Shown here piece by piece: positions 18,048 to 26,675 of a stretch of 39,276 nucleotides of DNA. This DNA is from an uncultured Kiloniellales bacterium. Lineage in GTDB: Bacteria > Pseudomonadota > Alphaproteobacteria > Kiloniellales > JAKSDN01. The notes below the pieces were generated by a model. That model made no database searches. It had not been told where the DNA came from and was given only the letters and a program-made list of their open reading frames with translations. Position numbers and translations under genes: made by a program. Positions within the stretch are counted from its first letter, which is position 1. Each line of letters begins with the position of its first letter. The stretch spans positions 1 to 39,276 of the forward strand of contig CAMYKD010000115.1 of the NCBI GenBank assembly GCA_947258885.1, in the 5' to 3' direction.

Positions 18048-18424
18048 GCCAGGACCGCGCGGACCAGGTGCAGGCCGGCGAAGAGACCGGCGATCGAGAG
18101 GATCACCGAGGCCACAATATAGGCCAAGGTCAAGGCCAGCTCGCCGCGTTCGATGTGCAGGACCACGTCCATCGAGAACGTCGAGAAGGTGGTGAAGGCG
18201 CCGAGCACGCCGACGACGAGCAGGGCGCGCAACTCGGCCGGCGGCGACCAGGCCAGCGCCATGACCTCGACCAGGGCCCCGAGGATGAAGGAGCCGGCCA
18301 CGTTGACCGCCAGCGTGGCAAAGGGAAAGGCGGTGCCGAGCAGGTGCCCGACCTGGATCATGACCAGATAGCGCCCCATCGCGCCGAGGGCCCCGCCCGC
18401 GGCGACCGCCAGCAACATCTTCAT
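18044..18424 (-). CDS. crcB: Fluoride exporter CrcB/Fluc
   Basis: This 126-residue protein with four membrane helices belongs to the Fluc fluoride-channel family, which works as a double-barrelled dimer lowering cytoplasmic fluoride. Family motifs are GGALGAMGRYL near the start, NVAGSFILGAL in the second helix and GAFTTFSTFSMD in the third (usually GGFTTFSTF). It overlaps the RluA-type synthase gene by four bases. No fluoride riboswitch was recognised in the 115 bases upstream. A tandem 12-base CCCGCCGACGGA-like repeat lies there. Confidence 0.95.
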   Translation of the reverse strand: MKMLLAVAAGGALGAMGRYLVMIQVGHLLGTAFPFATLAVNVAGSFILGALVEVMALAWSPPAELRALLVVGVLGAFTTFSTFSMDVVLHIERGELALTLAYIVASVILSIAGLFAGLHLVRAVLA

Positions 18425-18659
18425 GGCCCACCCGCCCTTCGCTCCCGTGACCCGCCGACGGACCCGCCGACGAGCGCCGGTTTCCTAGCAAAGCCTCGCG
18501 GGCAAAGCAAACCGCCCGGCGGGGGTAATATCTCAGTTTGAGTTAGGACGTGCTGAAAGCACGAAGCGGACTCTCATGTCGGCCTCGTGTCCGACAATTG
18601 TCATCGTTCCGGTGCGGTGATTGAGTCGGGGATTAACCAAGGAACGGACTCTCGTATCG

Positions 18660-19202
18660 CTAGGAATCCGGTGAACGGCCACCGAGGCGTGCGTTCATCA
18701 GCATCTGAGCCAAGAAGAGAGCGGTTGCGGGAAGTGCAGCCGCAAACACCTCGTCGCCACGAAACGCAACCGAACAAATCAACCCGCCGGCCGCCAGCGC
18801 GAGCAAAGCAAAGGAATAGCCGCGAACCCGCTTTTGATCTTCGTGGTCAATCGTCAGCAATCCTCTCTTCGACAACGCAAGGTAACTCGCCCCAACCACA
18901 ATTACAGCCACGAACAAGGCCGATTCCCGCAAGGCTTGCAGCACTTGTACTAGCGAGGGCACGTATACAATGAACGCGAACGCCTCGATACACAGCCAGA
19001 TGTTCACTGCAATTAGTAGGGGATTTGGTCTCCGCCGGAAAACTACGAGGATCGGAACTATTGCAACCACCGTCCCGGCACCCCAGAAAAACCTCTCGGA
19101 TAGGTCGGCCTCAAACCGTCCCGAATAGACAAATGCCATAAGCGGCAGAAATTCCGCAGTGCCAAGAAGCAGACGAACCACCCTGGTGTCCTGTGGGAAC
19201 AT
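18660..19202 (-). CDS. Small integral membrane protein of unknown function
   Basis: This 180-residue frame contains five or six hydrophobic segments separated by short Arg-rich or acidic loops (VFRRRPN, LSKRGLLTIDHEDQKR), as expected for an inner-membrane protein obeying the positive-inside rule. No family was recognised. Its base composition is clearly lower in GC than the genes on either side and codon use is more mixed, suggesting transfer. The ATG at 19202 has GGGAA-like sequence upstream only weakly. It sits in a low-GC patch (about 18540-19580) between crcB and a broken isochorismatase gene. Confidence 0.6.
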   Translation of the reverse strand: MFPQDTRVVRLLLGTAEFLPLMAFVYSGRFEADLSERFFWGAGTVVAIVPILVVFRRRPNPLLIAVNIWLCIEAFAFIVYVPSLVQVLQALRESALFVAVIVVGASYLALSKRGLLTIDHEDQKRVRGYSFALLALAAGGLICSVAFRGDEVFAAALPATALFLAQMLMNARLGGRSPDS

Positions 19203-19581
19203 GTGAAGATACTAGACCTTCGTACTCTGCATGAGAAGCAGCGCGCAATTCCTCCTATCCACACGCATTGCCGTCACGATGCCTTGTGCTGTCGTCCGCT
19301 GCGGGTCGGGACATCCAAGTACCAGTTCAAGATGCAGTGGCAGGATGAGGCCTGAACAAGAGAAAAACGGCATCCCGACTTCTGTTCGGGGTCACTCGAG
19401 GCCAAGCGCCGCAACCACCCGGCTCCGGCAGGGGTCGGACAACCCTTAACACGACCGGCTGTGCCGATGGCCGGGGGGGTCTGCCGCCGGGCGAAAAGCA
19501 GACATGATCTGCTAGGAAGCGGACGTTCCGTTTGTTGTTTCGGCAGTATTTCGAACTGAGGCACGACCGGCGGGGAGTGCC
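19203..19581. other. Lower-GC intergenic region without recognised genes
   Basis: These 379 bases hold only short chance frames. The composition resembles the adjacent membrane-protein gene rather than the chromosome around it. No terminal inverted repeats, transposase remains or tRNA were seen. Confidence 0.45.
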
Positions 19582-20183
19582 TCAGGCGGCGTCGGACCTC
19601 GGCGTGGCGGCCAGCCAGTGCAGGCAGTTTTCCGCGTTCATCAGGTAGACGCCGATCCGGCCCATTTCGCAAACGCATTCCTCGCGCGCGCCGGACAAGG
19701 CGTCGGTCGCCAGGATGACGCGGAAATCCCGGGCGCCGGCCTCGTAAACCGTGGCCCGGCCGCTGGTCGCGAAATTGCAGCCGCAGACCACGAGCGTATT
19801 GATGTCGAGGGCCTCCAGCCGCTCGGCCAGCGCGGTCTTGTGAAAGGCGCCCCAACGCGGCTTGTAGAAGACCCACTCCCTCGGCCCGATCTCCTGGAAC
19901 TTGGCGTTCATCAGCCCGTCCGGATCGAGCCGCGCCGTCGTGTGCGGCTTGATATCGTCGACCAGCTCGGCGCCGAATGTCCCCGGCATCAGGATCCGCA
20001 CCGGACCGCGTGAAACACCGGCGCGCCCTGATCGCGGAACCCCTGGACCAGGGCCCCCATGGCCGGCAGCGCCCCATCGACCCCGCAGGCCTTGAGGGTC
20101 GATCCCGGCAGGGTGAAGTCGCGCTGGGCGTTGACGGTCAAGAGGGCGACGCGCCCGCGCTCGGGCGCCGTGTAATCGGGCAT
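19582..20183 (-). pseudogene. Isochorismatase-family hydrolase, internally deleted and frameshifted
   Basis: The first part (from the ATG at 20183, with AAGGAGAT 8 bases upstream) encodes ERGRVALLTVNAQRDFTLPG up to APVFHAVR. A second frame then continues VRILMPGTFGAELVDDIKP, REWVFYKPRWGAFHKT and VVCGCNFATSGRATVYEA. Homologues as I know them have about 20 further residues between HAVR and the ILMPGT segment, so a stretch not divisible by three is missing. Two catalytic positions also look altered: the usual Asp in DxQ is Asn (VNAQRDF), and the nucleophilic Cys usually seen near NFPNCPR reads NFATSGR. The Lys in FYKPRWG is kept. The gene is almost certainly inactive as this enzyme type. Confidence 0.75.
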
Positions 20184-20312
20184 CGAACCGATCTCCTTAG
20201 TGGGGCAGCAGCCGGGGCCGGCGCGCCATCCGATTGCAGGAAGACACTTAACGTCCCTGCGCCGCCAGGCAAGGGTCAAGACGGCATGGCAGGACCGCGC
20301 GATTCGCAGGGC

Positions 20313-21146
20313 TCAGGATCGGGACCGAGCCTCGGCGCTGTAACCGGGCTTCGCCGGGTCTGTCGACCGCAAGGACCGCGGCACGAGCTCCTCAAGGCCG
20401 CTGGCAAGCAAATTCAGCCCCAAGAGCAGAAGGCCGAGGGCGGCCATCGGCGCGAGCATCACCTGCGGAAAGCTGAAAAACCAGATCCGCGCCTCGGCGA
20501 CCATCCACCCGAACCCGGGCACCGGTGGGAACCAAGGCCCGATGCCGAGAAATCCCAGGCACTCGGCAATGGCGGTGTAGAAGGCCAGGCGCCTGAGAGC
20601 ATCGACCAGCATCCATATCATGATCCGATTGCGCCCGGGCCGGTCGGGCACCGCCAAACTGCGCGCCTGCCGCCAGGCGAAACAACCGTCCGTCAGATTG
20701 GGCAGGGCGGCGAATGCGAGTACGGCCGCCAATGTAAGCTGCCAGACGCCGAAGCCGGTCAGCAGAACGACATAGCTGACAATGACCGGTACGGCCCGGG
20801 CGACCGCAACCACGGCACTTGCCGACACGGCAAGTGCCCTTTGCCTGCCAGTGGCCGCCAAGGCGACCGGCAAGCCGTAGACATAGACAAGGAGAAGCGT
20901 GCCGACCATCCCGAACAACACCGCCCGGCCGGACCAGAGGACCCCGGAAAGCCTGTCTCGGCCGGCATCATCCGTGCCCAGCCAGAAGGTGCTGCCCTCC
21001 GGGCCGGGCGTCCCCGGCGGCATCAGAGGAGCCGATATCGCATGCGGGCCGACCGGGGCCAGCCAGGGCCCGATCAAGGCCATCAGGACCCAGCAACCGA
21101 GGATCACCGCGCCGATAGAGACCAGAATACGACCGTAAAGACTCAT
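20313..21146 (-). CDS. Orphan DppC/OppC-like ABC transporter permease
   Basis: This 277-residue membrane protein has an N-terminal helix (GRILVSIGAVILGCWVLMAL), the WLGTDDAGRDRLSGVLWSGR motif typical of dipeptide/nickel-type DppC permeases, and several more helices. The usual cytoplasmic EAA loop is poorly conserved, and the region where it should be reads RSLAVPDRPGRNRIMIW. No DppB partner, ATPase or binding-protein gene is adjacent. Its ATG overlaps the rarA stop (ATGA), so it is translated after rarA. It may be a degenerate or repurposed permease; transport activity is unproven. Confidence 0.7.
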   Translation of the reverse strand: MSLYGRILVSIGAVILGCWVLMALIGPWLAPVGPHAISAPLMPPGTPGPEGSTFWLGTDDAGRDRLSGVLWSGRAVLFGMVGTLLLVYVYGLPVALAATGRQRALAVSASAVVAVARAVPVIVSYVVLLTGFGVWQLTLAAVLAFAALPNLTDGCFAWRQARSLAVPDRPGRNRIMIWMLVDALRRLAFYTAIAECLGFLGIGPWFPPVPGFGWMVAEARIWFFSFPQVMLAPMAALGLLLLGLNLLASGLEELVPRSLRSTDPAKPGYSAEARSRS

Positions 21147-22450
21147 TCCGTCTCCGGCCTTTCCCTGCCCTTCCCCGCGCGCAGCTTGGCCCAGTAGTCC
21201 AGGCGCTTCTTCACCTCGCGCTCGAAGCCCCGGTCGACCGGACGGTAGAACCTCGGCCGGGCCATGCCCTCGGGGAAATAGTTCTGCCCCGAGAAGCCTT
21301 CGGCGGCGTCGTGGTCGTAGGCATAGCCGGCGCCGTAGCCGAGCTCCTTCATCAGGCCCGTGGGGGCGTTCAGGATGTGCTTGGGCGGCATCAGCGAGCC
21401 GGTCTCGCCGGCCGCCCTCCCGGCCGCGCCGAAGGCCTTGTAGGCGGCGTTGGACTTGGGCGCCGTGCCCAGGTAGATGACCGCCTGGGCCAGCGCCAGC
21501 TCGCCCTCGGGCGAGCCCAGGCGCTCGTAGGCCTGCCAGGCGGCCGTGGCCTGGACCAGGGCCTGCGGATCGGCCAGCCCGACGTCCTCGACCGCGAAGC
21601 GGACCAGGCGGCGGGCGACATAGTTCGGGTCCTCGCCGGCGGCCAGCATGCGCGCCAGCCAGTAGAGCGCGGCGTCGGTGTCCGAGCCGCGCAGCGACTT
21701 GTGCAGCGCCGAGATCAGATTGAAGTGGCCGTCCTGGCTCTTGTCGTAGAGCGGCGCGCGCTTCTGGACGACCTCGGCCAGGCCGGCGTTGTCGAGCGGC
21801 GCGCCCTCCGGCAGGGCGAGCAGCTCCTCGCTCAGGTTGAGCAGGTAGCGGCCGTCGCCGTCGGCCATGGCGATCAAGGCGCCCCGGGCGTCGCCGTCGA
21901 GCGGCAGGCCCCGTCCGGCCTCGGCCTCGGCCCGGGCGACCAGCTCCTCCAGGGCCGCGTCCGACAGGCGCTTCAGGACGAAAACCTGGCAGCGCGACAG
22001 CAGGGCCGCGTTCAGCTCGAACGAAGGGTTCTCCGTGGTCGCGCCGACCAGGACCACCGTGCCGTCCTCGACATAGGGCAGGAAGCCGTCCTGCTGGGCG
22101 CGGTTGAAGCGGTGGATCTCGTCGATGAACAGCAGGGTGCCGCGCCCCATGCCGCGCCGCTCCCGGGCCCGCTCGAAGACCTTGCGCAGGTCGGCCACGC
22201 CCGAGAACACGGCCGAGAGCGGCTCGAAGGCGAGCCCGCCGACATCCGCCAGCAGGCGGGCAATCGTCGTCTTGCCGGAGCCGGGCGGCCCCCAGAGGAT
22301 CATCGAGGCGAGCCTGCCGGCCGCGACCATGCGCCCGATCGGGCCTTCGGCCGCCAGCAGGTGGTCCTGCCCCACGACCTCGCCGAGCGCCGCCGGCCGC
22401 AGGCGGTCGGCCAGCGGCCGCGGCGCCTGGCTTTCGAACAGCGTCGTCAC
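21143..22450 (-). CDS. rarA: Replication-associated recombination protein A (AAA+ ATPase)
   Basis: This 435-residue AAA+ protein of the RarA/MgsA/WRNIP1 family acts at stalled replication forks. Visible are ADRLRPAALGEVVGQDHLL, Walker A GPPGSGKT (54-61), Walker B LLFIDEIHRF, sensor 1 VGATTENPSFELNAALLSRC, and the C-terminal RGSDTDAALYWLARML, KHILNAPTGLMKELGYG and YFPEGMARPRFYRP segments. The GTG at 22450 is chosen because GGAGGT lies 7 bases upstream and the family starts about here; a longer frame to 22513 lacks support. It is divergent from the spermidine-synthase-like gene and overlaps the permease gene by 4 bases. Confidence 0.95.
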   Translation of the reverse strand: MTTLFESQAPRPLADRLRPAALGEVVGQDHLLAAEGPIGRMVAAGRLASMILWGPPGSGKTTIARLLADVGGLAFEPLSAVFSGVADLRKVFERARERRGMGRGTLLFIDEIHRFNRAQQDGFLPYVEDGTVVLVGATTENPSFELNAALLSRCQVFVLKRLSDAALEELVARAEAEAGRGLPLDGDARGALIAMADGDGRYLLNLSEELLALPEGAPLDNAGLAEVVQKRAPLYDKSQDGHFNLISALHKSLRGSDTDAALYWLARMLAAGEDPNYVARRLVRFAVEDVGLADPQALVQATAAWQAYERLGSPEGELALAQAVIYLGTAPKSNAAYKAFGAAGRAAGETGSLMPPKHILNAPTGLMKELGYGAGYAYDHDAAEGFSGQNYFPEGMARPRFYRPVDRGFEREVKKRLDYWAKLRAGKGRERPETE

Positions 22451-22541
22451 TCGCCGTACCTCCGCGAAAGCGGCATCCCGGCCGCAAGGATACCAGGACA
22501 CGAAGGGAATCAATACGGTCTATGGCGCCCCGGGGGCCGGG

Positions 22542-22621
22542 GTTGGTAGACTGGCCGCGGTGAAGGAAGGCAGCCGGACCAGTTGGTAGACTGGCCGCGG
22601 TGAAGGAAGGCAGCCGGACCA
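22542..22621 (+). repeat. Exact 40-bp tandem duplication of the spermidine-synthase leader
   Basis: Two identical 40-bp units (22542-22581 and 22582-22621) each carry GAAGGAAGG, the probable ribosome-binding sequence. The second unit ends at the A of the start codon, so only it is correctly placed for translation. The repeat is exact, indicating a recent event or an assembly artefact. Confidence 0.9.
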
Positions 22622-23514
22622 TGACCGAATCCGACCGAACCTCCGCCGCGCCGGCCTGGTGGCGCGAGCGTTCCGACGGCCTGGGCGTCGCCCAGTCGCT
22701 GGAGGTCACGCTGCTGCACCGGGAAGAGAGTCCCTTCCAGGTCATCGAGATCTTCGAGCACGCCGCCTTCGGCCGTATCCTCGTGCTCGACGGCTACGTC
22801 CAGGCGAGCCAGGCCGACGAGTTCATCTACCACGAGATGGCCCTGCACGTTCCTTTGTTGGGTCGGGAACGCCGGGACACTTCCGTCCTGATCGTCGGCG
22901 GCGGCGACGGCGGCGCCCTGCGCGAGGCCCTGGCCCACGACTTCGTCAGCCAGGTCACCATGGTCGAGATCGACCGCCGGGTGATCGAGCTTTCGAACCG
23001 GTACTTATGCGTCAACGGCGACTACGACGATCCGCGTGTGACTCTGGTGGTCGACGACGCCGGCAGCTTGATCCGCGCCGCCAGGGCCGAGGGCCGGACC
23101 TACGATGTCGTCGTCCTCGACCTGACCGAGCCGGTCGGCCCCTCGGCCAACCTCTTCACCGAGGAGTTCTGCGCCGAGCTCGCCGCCGTCGTCTCGGAGA
23201 CCGGCGTGATCGTCGATTCCGACAGTATCTTCCTGACGCGCGACGGCGGGCGGTTCCTGCAGGAGGTGAGCGGCGGCGGCGAGAACCTGGTGAGCGTCAT
23301 GCGCCGCACCCGGCTGCTACCCCATATCGAGGTCTACCGGACCAAGATCCCGCTCTATCCGGGCGCCGATTTCGGCTTCTTCCTCTACAGCCGCGACGGC
23401 GTCTCGCTGCGCCGGCCGGTGGCGGCCTACCGGGGCCGCCACTACGACCCGGAGGTCCACCGGGCCGCCTTCGCCCTGCCCCGCTGGCAGCGCGACTGGC
23501 TGGGCCTGAGTTAG
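22621..23514 (+). CDS. Spermidine synthase-like aminopropyltransferase
   Basis: This 297-residue protein of the SpeE family uses decarboxylated S-adenosylmethionine to add an aminopropyl group to putrescine. Family parts seen are LLHREESPFQVIEI, LDGYVQASQADEFIYHEM, the nucleotide-binding IVGGGDGGALRE (92-102), VEIDRRVIEL, the acidic VVDDAGSLI and the catalytic-loop region VVLDLTEPVGPSANLF (Asp167). The second acidic residue of the usual D-S-T-D-P motif is Glu, a conservative change. There is no speD (SAM decarboxylase) gene beside it. The ATG at 22621 is chosen because GGAAGG lies just upstream in the second leader repeat. It is convergent with the Do-type protease gene, 4 bases apart. Confidence 0.88.
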   Translation: MTESDRTSAAPAWWRERSDGLGVAQSLEVTLLHREESPFQVIEIFEHAAFGRILVLDGYVQASQADEFIYHEMALHVPLLGRERRDTSVLIVGGGDGGALREALAHDFVSQVTMVEIDRRVIELSNRYLCVNGDYDDPRVTLVVDDAGSLIRAARAEGRTYDVVVLDLTEPVGPSANLFTEEFCAELAAVVSETGVIVDSDSIFLTRDGGRFLQEVSGGGENLVSVMRRTRLLPHIEVYRTKIPLYPGADFGFFLYSRDGVSLRRPVAAYRGRHYDPEVHRAAFALPRWQRDWLGLS

Positions 23515-23518
23515 GGTA

Positions 23519-24943
23519 TCACCCCTCGACTTCTATCGTGCGGACCCGGCCGTTGCGGTTCAGGGTGATCTCCCAGGTCCCGACCGGCCGGCGCAGGACC
23601 GATTCGAGGTCGCGGATCCGCCGGATCTCCTTGCGGTTGACCGCGACCACGACGTCGCCCGCCCGGATGCGCAGGCGGTGGGCCGGGCTGCCACGGCGAA
23701 TCTTGATCACGACGACCCCTTCCCAGGCGCCCGGCCGGTCGATCTCCTCGGCCAGGGCCGGCGAGAGATTGACGACCACGGCGCCGGCCAGCGGCTGTCG
23801 GCCGCCCAGCAGGGTCTCGTTGCGCGGCGGGGTCTCCGGCGCCTGGACCAGCGGCAGCGTGACCGTCTTGGTCTTGCCTTTGCGCCGGACCTCGACCTTG
23901 GCGCGGTCGCCGAGCCGCGCGGTGGCAACCCGGAAGCGGAAGGACTCCAGGTCGTTCACCGGCTTGCCGCCGACCGCCAGGATCACGTCGCCCTTGCGGA
24001 TCCCCGCCTGATCGGCCGGTCCGCCGTCGTAGACCTGGGTGACGACGACCCCGCCCGGGCGGTCCAGGCCGAGCCCCTCGGCCAGGTCGGCGTCAACCGT
24101 CTGGCCGGTCAGTCCGATCCAGGGACGTACGACCCGCCCGCCGTTCTGCGCGCTGGCGACCACGGTGCGCACCATGTTGGACGGCACCGCAAAGCCGATG
24201 CCGATCGAGCCGCCGCTGCGCGAGTAGATCGCCGTATTGATGCCGAGCAGCTTGCCATCGAGCGTAACCAGCGCCCCGCCGGAGTTGCCGGGATTGATCG
24301 CCGCGTCGGTCTGGATGAAGAAGTTGAAGTCGTTGATGCCGACCTGGGTGCGCGCGAGCGCCGAGACGATGCCGCTGGTCACAGTCTGGCCGACCCCGAA
24401 GGGGTTGCCGATGGCGAGGACGAGGTCGCCGACCTCCACCTGATCGGAATCCTTGAAGGGCACGCTCGGCAGCGTCTCGCCCTCCGTCTCGACGCGAAGG
24501 ACCGTGAGGTCCGTGCGTTCGTCGTCGACCACGATCTCGGCCGGAAACTCGCGCCGGTCCGACAGCACCACGGTGATCTCGGTGGCGCCCGCGATGACGT
24601 GGTGGTTGGTCACCACGAGGCCTTCGCCGTCCACGATGACCCCCGAGCCGAGCGAGTTCTGGACCTTCTCGCGGGGCCGGCCGAACAGACCGAAGTCCTC
24701 GCCGAAGAAGCGCTTGAAGAAGGGGTCTTCGAACAGCGGCGAGACCGGCCGCTGCGCCACCACCCGCTTGGCGTAGATGTTCACGACGGCCGGAGCCACC
24801 TGGCGGACGACCGGCGCAAAGGACAGTTCGAGCTCCGCGCGCGAACCGGGTACGGCCTTGGTCTGGGCCGAAAGCGGTGCGGAAAGCAGGAGCAGCGTTG
24901 AAATCAGCAGGCCCACGGCCAGCAAGCGGTGCAGCATCGACAC
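23519..24943 (-). CDS. Do-type (DegP/DegQ-like) periplasmic serine protease
   Basis: This 474-residue exported protease/chaperone has a signal peptide (residues 1-26, SAPLSAQ). The trypsin-like domain has the catalytic triad His115 (TNHHV), Asp145 (RTDLTVL) and Ser221 (NPGNSGGAL), and two PDZ domains follow (about 280-370 and 385-470). It degrades or refolds damaged envelope proteins. The LA loop region (PLFEDPFFKRFFGEDFG) is typical of the family. It lies directly after rplQ on the same strand with a hairpin between, a position also seen in relatives. A second ATG six bases inside the ORF is possible. Confidence 0.94.
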   Translation of the reverse strand: MSMLHRLLAVGLLISTLLLLSAPLSAQTKAVPGSRAELELSFAPVVRQVAPAVVNIYAKRVVAQRPVSPLFEDPFFKRFFGEDFGLFGRPREKVQNSLGSGVIVDGEGLVVTNHHVIAGATEITVVLSDRREFPAEIVVDDERTDLTVLRVETEGETLPSVPFKDSDQVEVGDLVLAIGNPFGVGQTVTSGIVSALARTQVGINDFNFFIQTDAAINPGNSGGALVTLDGKLLGINTAIYSRSGGSIGIGFAVPSNMVRTVVASAQNGGRVVRPWIGLTGQTVDADLAEGLGLDRPGGVVVTQVYDGGPADQAGIRKGDVILAVGGKPVNDLESFRFRVATARLGDRAKVEVRRKGKTKTVTLPLVQAPETPPRNETLLGGRQPLAGAVVVNLSPALAEEIDRPGAWEGVVVIKIRRGSPAHRLRIRAGDVVVAVNRKEIRRIRDLESVLRRPVGTWEITLNRNGRVRTIEVEG

Positions 24944-25013
24944 GTCCCCGGAAACCCTCGATCTAGCTGTATCTAGGCACGCGGGGAAGAGCTTGCCAGG
25001 GTGAATCCGGTCT

Positions 25014-25032
25014 GCGGGGGCGCCGCCCCCGC
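25014..25032 (-). terminator. Hairpin after rplQ
   Basis: A perfect 8-bp GC stem (GCGGGGGC/GCCCCCGC) with a 3-base loop starts 4 bases after the rplQ stop. There is no T-run beyond it. It is the natural end of the ribosomal operon before the protease gene. Confidence 0.55.
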
Positions 25033-25036
25033 GCCC

Positions 25037-25459
25037 TCAGGACTCCTCGTCCGCCTCCTCGGCGCTCTGGGTCGGTCCGGAATCCTGGCCCTTGGCCTCG
25101 GGATTGCGGTCGACCAGTTCGATCAAGCCCATGGGCGCCATGTCGCCGTAGCGGAACCCGGCCTTGAGCACCCGGGTGTAGCCGCCGGCGCGATCCTTGT
25201 AACGCTCGGCCAGCTCGCCGAACAGCTTGCTCGCGATGTCGCGGTCGCGCAGCACCGAAAGCGCCTGCCGGCGGGCGTGCAGGTCGCCGCGCTTGCCCAG
25301 CGTTATGAGGCGCTCGACAACGCGGCGCAGGTCCTTGGCCTTGGGCAGGGTCGTCTTGATCTGCTCGTGCTTGATCAGGGCCACCGCCATATTGGCGAAC
25401 ATCGACTTGCGATGGGCGCTGGTCCGGTTGAACTTGCGGCCGCTCAAACCGTGGCGCAT
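25037..25459 (-). CDS. rplQ: 50S ribosomal protein L17
   Basis: This 140-residue L17 binds 23S rRNA near the exit tunnel. The start [20 protein letters not shown] is near-invariant in the family. [16 protein letters not shown] and [21 protein letters not shown] follow, and it ends with an acidic tail rich in Glu and Ser (ESAEEADEE-like) longer than the minimal family length. It is the last gene of the ribosomal cluster. Confidence 0.97.
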   Translation of the reverse strand: MRHGLSGRKFNRTSAHRKSMFANMAVALIKHEQIKTTLPKAKDLRRVVERLITLGKRGDLHARRQALSVLRDRDIASKLFGELAERYKDRAGGYTRVLKAGFRYGDMAPMGLIELVDRNPEAKGQDSGPTQSAEEADEES

Positions 25460-25535
25460 GTCGAACTCCTCTCGTCACCGGGCCTCTCGGAAGAGACCGA
25501 TTGCCGGGTCCGCGCGCCGCGGCGGGCCGAACCGG

Positions 25536-25571
25536 CCGCCGTGTACGGCGGAGTGGGGCCACCGCGGCCCC
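25536..25571 (-). other. Hairpin-rich rpoA-rplQ spacer
   Basis: The 134-bp gap between rpoA and rplQ holds two clear stems: CCGCC/GGCGG within 25536-25551, and GGGGCC/GGCCCC with a 5-base loop at 25555-25571. A weaker one lies upstream. They could attenuate transcription or protect message ends between the two genes. Confidence 0.4.
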
Positions 25572-25593
25572 GGTACCTCCTGTTCGCCTGCCG

Positions 25594-26637
25594 CTAGAAA
25601 GGCTCTTCCAGCTTCTTGGCGAGCTCCTCGATGTTCTCCGGCGGCCAGTTGGGAATCTCCATGCCGAGGTGGAGCCCCATCTGGGCCAGAACTTCCTTGA
25701 TCTCGTTCAGCGACTTGCGGCCGAAGTTCGGGGTCCTGAGCATCTCCCCTTCCGACTTCTGAACCAGGTCGCCGATATAGACGATGTTGTCGTTCTTGAG
25801 GCAGTTGGCCGAACGGACCGAGAGTTCCAGCTCGTCGACCTTGCGCAGCAGGTTCTTGTTGAACGGCGATTCGGCCGCCAGCTCCTCGGCGACCCGGGCC
25901 TGCGGCTCCTCGAAGTTGATGAAGAGCTGCAACTGGTCCTGCAGGATGCGCGCCGCGAGCGCCACCGAGTCCTCCGGCGTGACCGCCCCGTTTGTCTCGA
26001 TTTCCATGGTCAGCTTGTCATAGTCGGTGACTTGGCCGACGCGGGTGTTCTCCACCTTGTAAGCCACCTTGCGGACCGGCGAGAACACGGCATCCACCGG
26101 GATCAGACCGATCGGCGCGTCGTCCGGCCGGTTCTGCGAGCCCGGGACGTAGCCCTTGCCGGTCTCGACCGTCAGCTCCATGTCGAGGTGCGCGCCGTCG
26201 TCGAGGGTGCAGATCATCAGGCCGGGGTTCATGACCTCGATATCATGGCCGGTCTCGATCTGGCCCGCGGTCACCTCGCCCGGCCCGTCGGCGCGCAAGC
26301 GCATGCGCTTGGGTCCTTCGCCATGCATGCGCAGCGCAACCGCCTTCACGTTCAACACGATATCGGTGACGTCCTCGCGCACGCCGGGGATCGACGAGAA
26401 CTCGTGCAACACGCCGTCGACCTGTATGTTGGTCACCGCGGCGCCCTGGAGCGACGACAGCAGGACGCGCCGCAGCGCGTTGCCGAGCGTCAAGCCGAAG
26501 CCTCGCTCGAGCGGCTCGGCCACGACCTTGGCCACCCGCTGGGCATCGTCGCCGGGGTGAACGTCGAGCTTGTTGGGCTTTATCAAGTCGGTCCAGTTCT
26601 TCTGCAGTACGACTGCACCCTCATGACTGAATTGCAC
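25594..26637 (-). CDS. rpoA: DNA-directed RNA polymerase subunit alpha
   Basis: This 347-residue alpha subunit has the assembly domain ([46 protein letters not shown]) and the C-terminal domain with the helix-hairpin-helix ([20 protein letters not shown]). Family members usually begin at about MIQKNW. Here that place reads VLQKNW without a standard start codon. An in-frame GTG at 26637 with GGAAGGA 7 bases upstream gives a protein about 9-10 residues longer; the ATG at 26694 is a less likely alternative. It is preceded by two hairpins in the gap after rpsK. Confidence 0.96.
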   Translation of the reverse strand: MQFSHEGAVVLQKNWTDLIKPNKLDVHPGDDAQRVAKVVAEPLERGFGLTLGNALRRVLLSSLQGAAVTNIQVDGVLHEFSSIPGVREDVTDIVLNVKAVALRMHGEGPKRMRLRADGPGEVTAGQIETGHDIEVMNPGLMICTLDDGAHLDMELTVETGKGYVPGSQNRPDDAPIGLIPVDAVFSPVRKVAYKVENTRVGQVTDYDKLTMEIETNGAVTPEDSVALAARILQDQLQLFINFEEPQARVAEELAAESPFNKNLLRKVDELELSVRSANCLKNDNIVYIGDLVQKSEGEMLRTPNFGRKSLNEIKEVLAQMGLHLGMEIPNWPPENIEELAKKLEEPF

Positions 26638-26675
26638 GTGATTGTCCTTCCGAGTGATAACCTCGAATGCCAAGA

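Noticed and set aside
17001-18491. A 496-residue RluA-type protein
   Set aside because: The N-terminal 148 residues are the wrong frame of crcB; the GTGA overlap and family N-terminus place the start at 18047.
18425-18540. Fluoride riboswitch before crcB
   Set aside because: The conserved riboswitch core sequences and pseudoknot were not found in the leader.
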